In this document: positions 16,104-17,311 of the stretch, piece after piece
Layout of the letters: the number at the start of each line of letters is the position of its first letter
How positions within the stretch are numbered: position 1 is the stretch's first letter
From: CAYRIF01 sp964424205
Lineage (GTDB): Bacteria; Bacteroidota; Bacteroidia; Cytophagales; Cyclobacteriaceae
Reading direction: 5' to 3'
Assembly: GCA_964424205.1 (NCBI GenBank)
Contig: CAYRIF010000049.1
Coordinates: forward strand, 1 to 17,311
DNA: 17,311 nucleotides
Made by a program: the position numbers and the translations under genes
Notes under the pieces: generated by a model
Told to the model about the DNA's origin: nothing
What the model saw: only the letters and a program-made list of their open reading frames with translations
Database searches by the model: none

Positions 16104-16742
16104 ATGGCTTTAGTAGGAAAACAATTCCCAAATCTTGAAGTAGATGCAATGAATGAAATGGGAGATACTTTTAAAATTAACGTTTTAGAAGAGGCAAAAA
16201 ACAAAAAGAAAAAAGTATTACTTTTTTGGTATCCAAAAGACTTTACTTTCGTTTGCCCGACAGAAATTCTAGCTTTTCAAGAGGCAATGGGAGAATTTGA
16301 TAAAAGAAATACAATCGTCATTGGCGCATCATGTGATACACCTGAGGTACATTTTGCATGGCTGAATACGGCAAAAAACGATGGTGGAATTGAGGGTGTT
16401 ACATTTCCATTATTGGCAGATACAAACAGAAATCTTTCTAATCAATTAGGGATTTTGGACATTGAGTCTGCGGTTTATAATGAAGAAACCGACACAGTAG
16501 TTTACGAAGGATCAAATGTTACTTACAGAGCGACCTATTTGGTAGATGAAGATGGAAAAATATTTCATGAGAGTGTTAACGACATGCCGCTAGGAAGAAA
16601 CGTTGCTGAATATTTAAGATTAGTTGATGCATATACGCATGTACAAGAAAAAGGGGAAGTTTGCCCTGCAAACTGGGAAGAAGGTAAAGATGCGATGAGC
16701 GCTACTAGAGATGGTGTTGCTGATTATTTGAAATCACACTAA
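16104..16742 (+). CDS. Typical 2-Cys peroxiredoxin (AhpC/Prx1 type)
   Basis: This cytoplasmic enzyme reduces hydrogen peroxide and organic peroxides. The peroxidatic Cys51 lies in the motif FTFVCPTE and the resolving Cys187 in GEVCPANWEEG, the arrangement of typical dimeric 2-Cys enzymes. The catalytic Thr48 precedes it and a conserved Arg is in VTYRATYLVD. The length of 212 residues is normal. The GGLG motif that makes eukaryotic enzymes sensitive to over-oxidation is GGIE here, and the C-terminal Tyr-Phe motif is absent (YLKSH), so I infer a robust, over-oxidation-resistant form. It is the first gene of a plus-strand operon; thioredoxin follows after 10 bases and is the likely reductant. 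Confidence 0.96.
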   Translation: MALVGKQFPNLEVDAMNEMGDTFKINVLEEAKNKKKKVLLFWYPKDFTFVCPTEILAFQEAMGEFDKRNTIVIGASCDTPEVHFAWLNTAKNDGGIEGVTFPLLADTNRNLSNQLGILDIESAVYNEETDTVVYEGSNVTYRATYLVDEDGKIFHESVNDMPLGRNVAEYLRLVDAYTHVQEKGEVCPANWEEGKDAMSATRDGVADYLKSH

Positions 16743-16752
16743 AATAAAAAAT

Positions 16753-17067
16753 ATGTTAAGCGAATTAAGTGAAGACAATTTAGCCGAAGTCATTGAAAAA
16801 AACCCAAAAGTGGTGGTGCAGTTCATGGCAACATGGTGCGGGAATTGCAGAATCATGAAGCCCAAGTTTAAAAAGCTGGCAAGCGAAAATAAAGACATGG
16901 CTTTTGTTTTGGTTGATGCAGAGAAGTTTCCTGAGTCTCGTAAATTAGCAGACGTTGATAATTTACCGACTTTTGCGACTTATGAAAATGGCGCCAAAGT
17001 GAATCAGACACAGACAAATAAATTTGAGGTTTTAAAAGACTTAGTCAATGAAATTACCAATAATTAA
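16753..17067 (+). CDS. Thioredoxin family protein (WCGNC active site)
   Basis: A compact single-domain thioredoxin of 104 residues without a signal peptide, so cytoplasmic. The redox site is WCGNC (Cys29, Cys32) in place of the classical WCGPC; Asn for Pro usually changes the redox potential. The cis-proline is present in the NLPTFATY segment and the fold pattern (VVVQFMATWC, FVLVDAEKFPESR) is intact. The gene is 10 bases after the peroxiredoxin gene, so reduction of that enzyme is the likely job. Its last 20 bases overlap the start of the next gene. Confidence 0.93.
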   Translation: MLSELSEDNLAEVIEKNPKVVVQFMATWCGNCRIMKPKFKKLASENKDMAFVLVDAEKFPESRKLADVDNLPTFATYENGAKVNQTQTNKFEVLKDLVNEITNN

Positions 17068-17305
17068 ACACCTGACAGCATTCATTGAAAAAAACGATGA
17101 GGACTACGTCATTGAAGCCATCGAAGTATTGGAAGACCTGACAGAAGCCTCGTCAATCAAAGAGGAAGAGATGGATATGATTGGTGAATTAATTTCTAAT
17201 ATGTATGGCGCCATTGAGGTTTATAAAGAAGTGAAGAAAGGGACACCAAAAAAGGAGGCTCTTAACGGATTTATGAAACGAGTCTTAGGCGCTATTGATA
17301 AGTAG
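17048..17305 (+). CDS. Small acidic conserved protein, likely DUF6952 family
   Basis: The function is unknown. The 85 residues are rich in Glu, Asp and Lys and look all-helical, beginning MKLPIIKHLTAFIEKNDEDY; no signal peptide, membrane helix or Cys is present. From memory it matches a small family (DUF6952) found in Bacteroidota directly after the thioredoxin of a peroxiredoxin operon; I cannot check this. The ATG at 17048 lies inside the thioredoxin gene, a 20-base overlap in another frame, which points to coupled translation. The lack of Cys argues against a direct redox role; an adaptor or regulator of the peroxiredoxin or thioredoxin is possible. The stop TAG ends six bases before the window edge. 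Confidence 0.8.
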   Translation: MKLPIIKHLTAFIEKNDEDYVIEAIEVLEDLTEASSIKEEEMDMIGELISNMYGAIEVYKEVKKGTPKKEALNGFMKRVLGAIDK

Positions 17306-17311
17306 TTTTTT

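Overview
The window comes from a member of the Bacteroidota. It is AT-rich, its genes lack strong Shine-Dalgarno sequences, several upstream regions carry the Bacteroidota -7 box (TAnnTTTG), and it holds the core of a type IX secretion / gliding motility system (T9SS). The gene content and the PorP-GldK-L-M-N order suggest a free-living, possibly marine, Cytophagales-like organism. The genus cannot be read from the sequence. One 100-base run of N (12534-12633) marks an assembly gap.

Layout. Almost everything from 1 to 15891 is on the minus strand and so reads right to left. Positions 1-1775 hold most of a membrane-bound GAF-SpoIIE (PP2C-type) phosphatase that runs off the left edge. Next come guaB (IMP dehydrogenase), a 313-base intergenic stretch with a clear hairpin terminator, and then the T9SS block in transcription order: porP/sprF, gldK, gldL, gldM, gldN. 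Upstream of it lies a tight cluster of a polyisoprenyl-phosphate sugar-1-phosphate transferase, a DUF4271-type membrane protein and hemD (uroporphyrinogen-III synthase). Beyond the gap are the 3' end of an otherwise missing plus-strand gene, an exported N-acetylmuramoyl-L-alanine amidase, and a large OmpA-family protein with a PD40 propeller and a carboxypeptidase-regulatory-like domain, resembling PorE. At about 15.9 kb the direction switches to a plus-strand operon: 2-Cys peroxiredoxin, thioredoxin, and a small acidic protein of a conserved uncharacterised family.

How the genes fit together. GldL and GldM form the proton-driven inner-membrane motor. GldK (lipoprotein) and GldN form the periplasmic ring under the outer membrane, and PorP is an outer-membrane barrel. 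The PorE-like protein could anchor this machine to peptidoglycan. The amidase and the sugar-phosphate transferase also act on the envelope, so most of the window concerns the cell surface. The peroxiredoxin, thioredoxin and small-protein operon is a self-contained peroxide-detoxification unit.

I found no RNA genes, CRISPR arrays, insertion sequences or phage genes. I do not see a convincing wholly new system. The points most worth a second look are the Asp/Gly/Trp repeat insert in GldN, the regular aromatic ladder in the GldL tail, the PorE-like protein with a different N-terminal domain, the extended DUF4271 protein, and the gene cut by the assembly gap.
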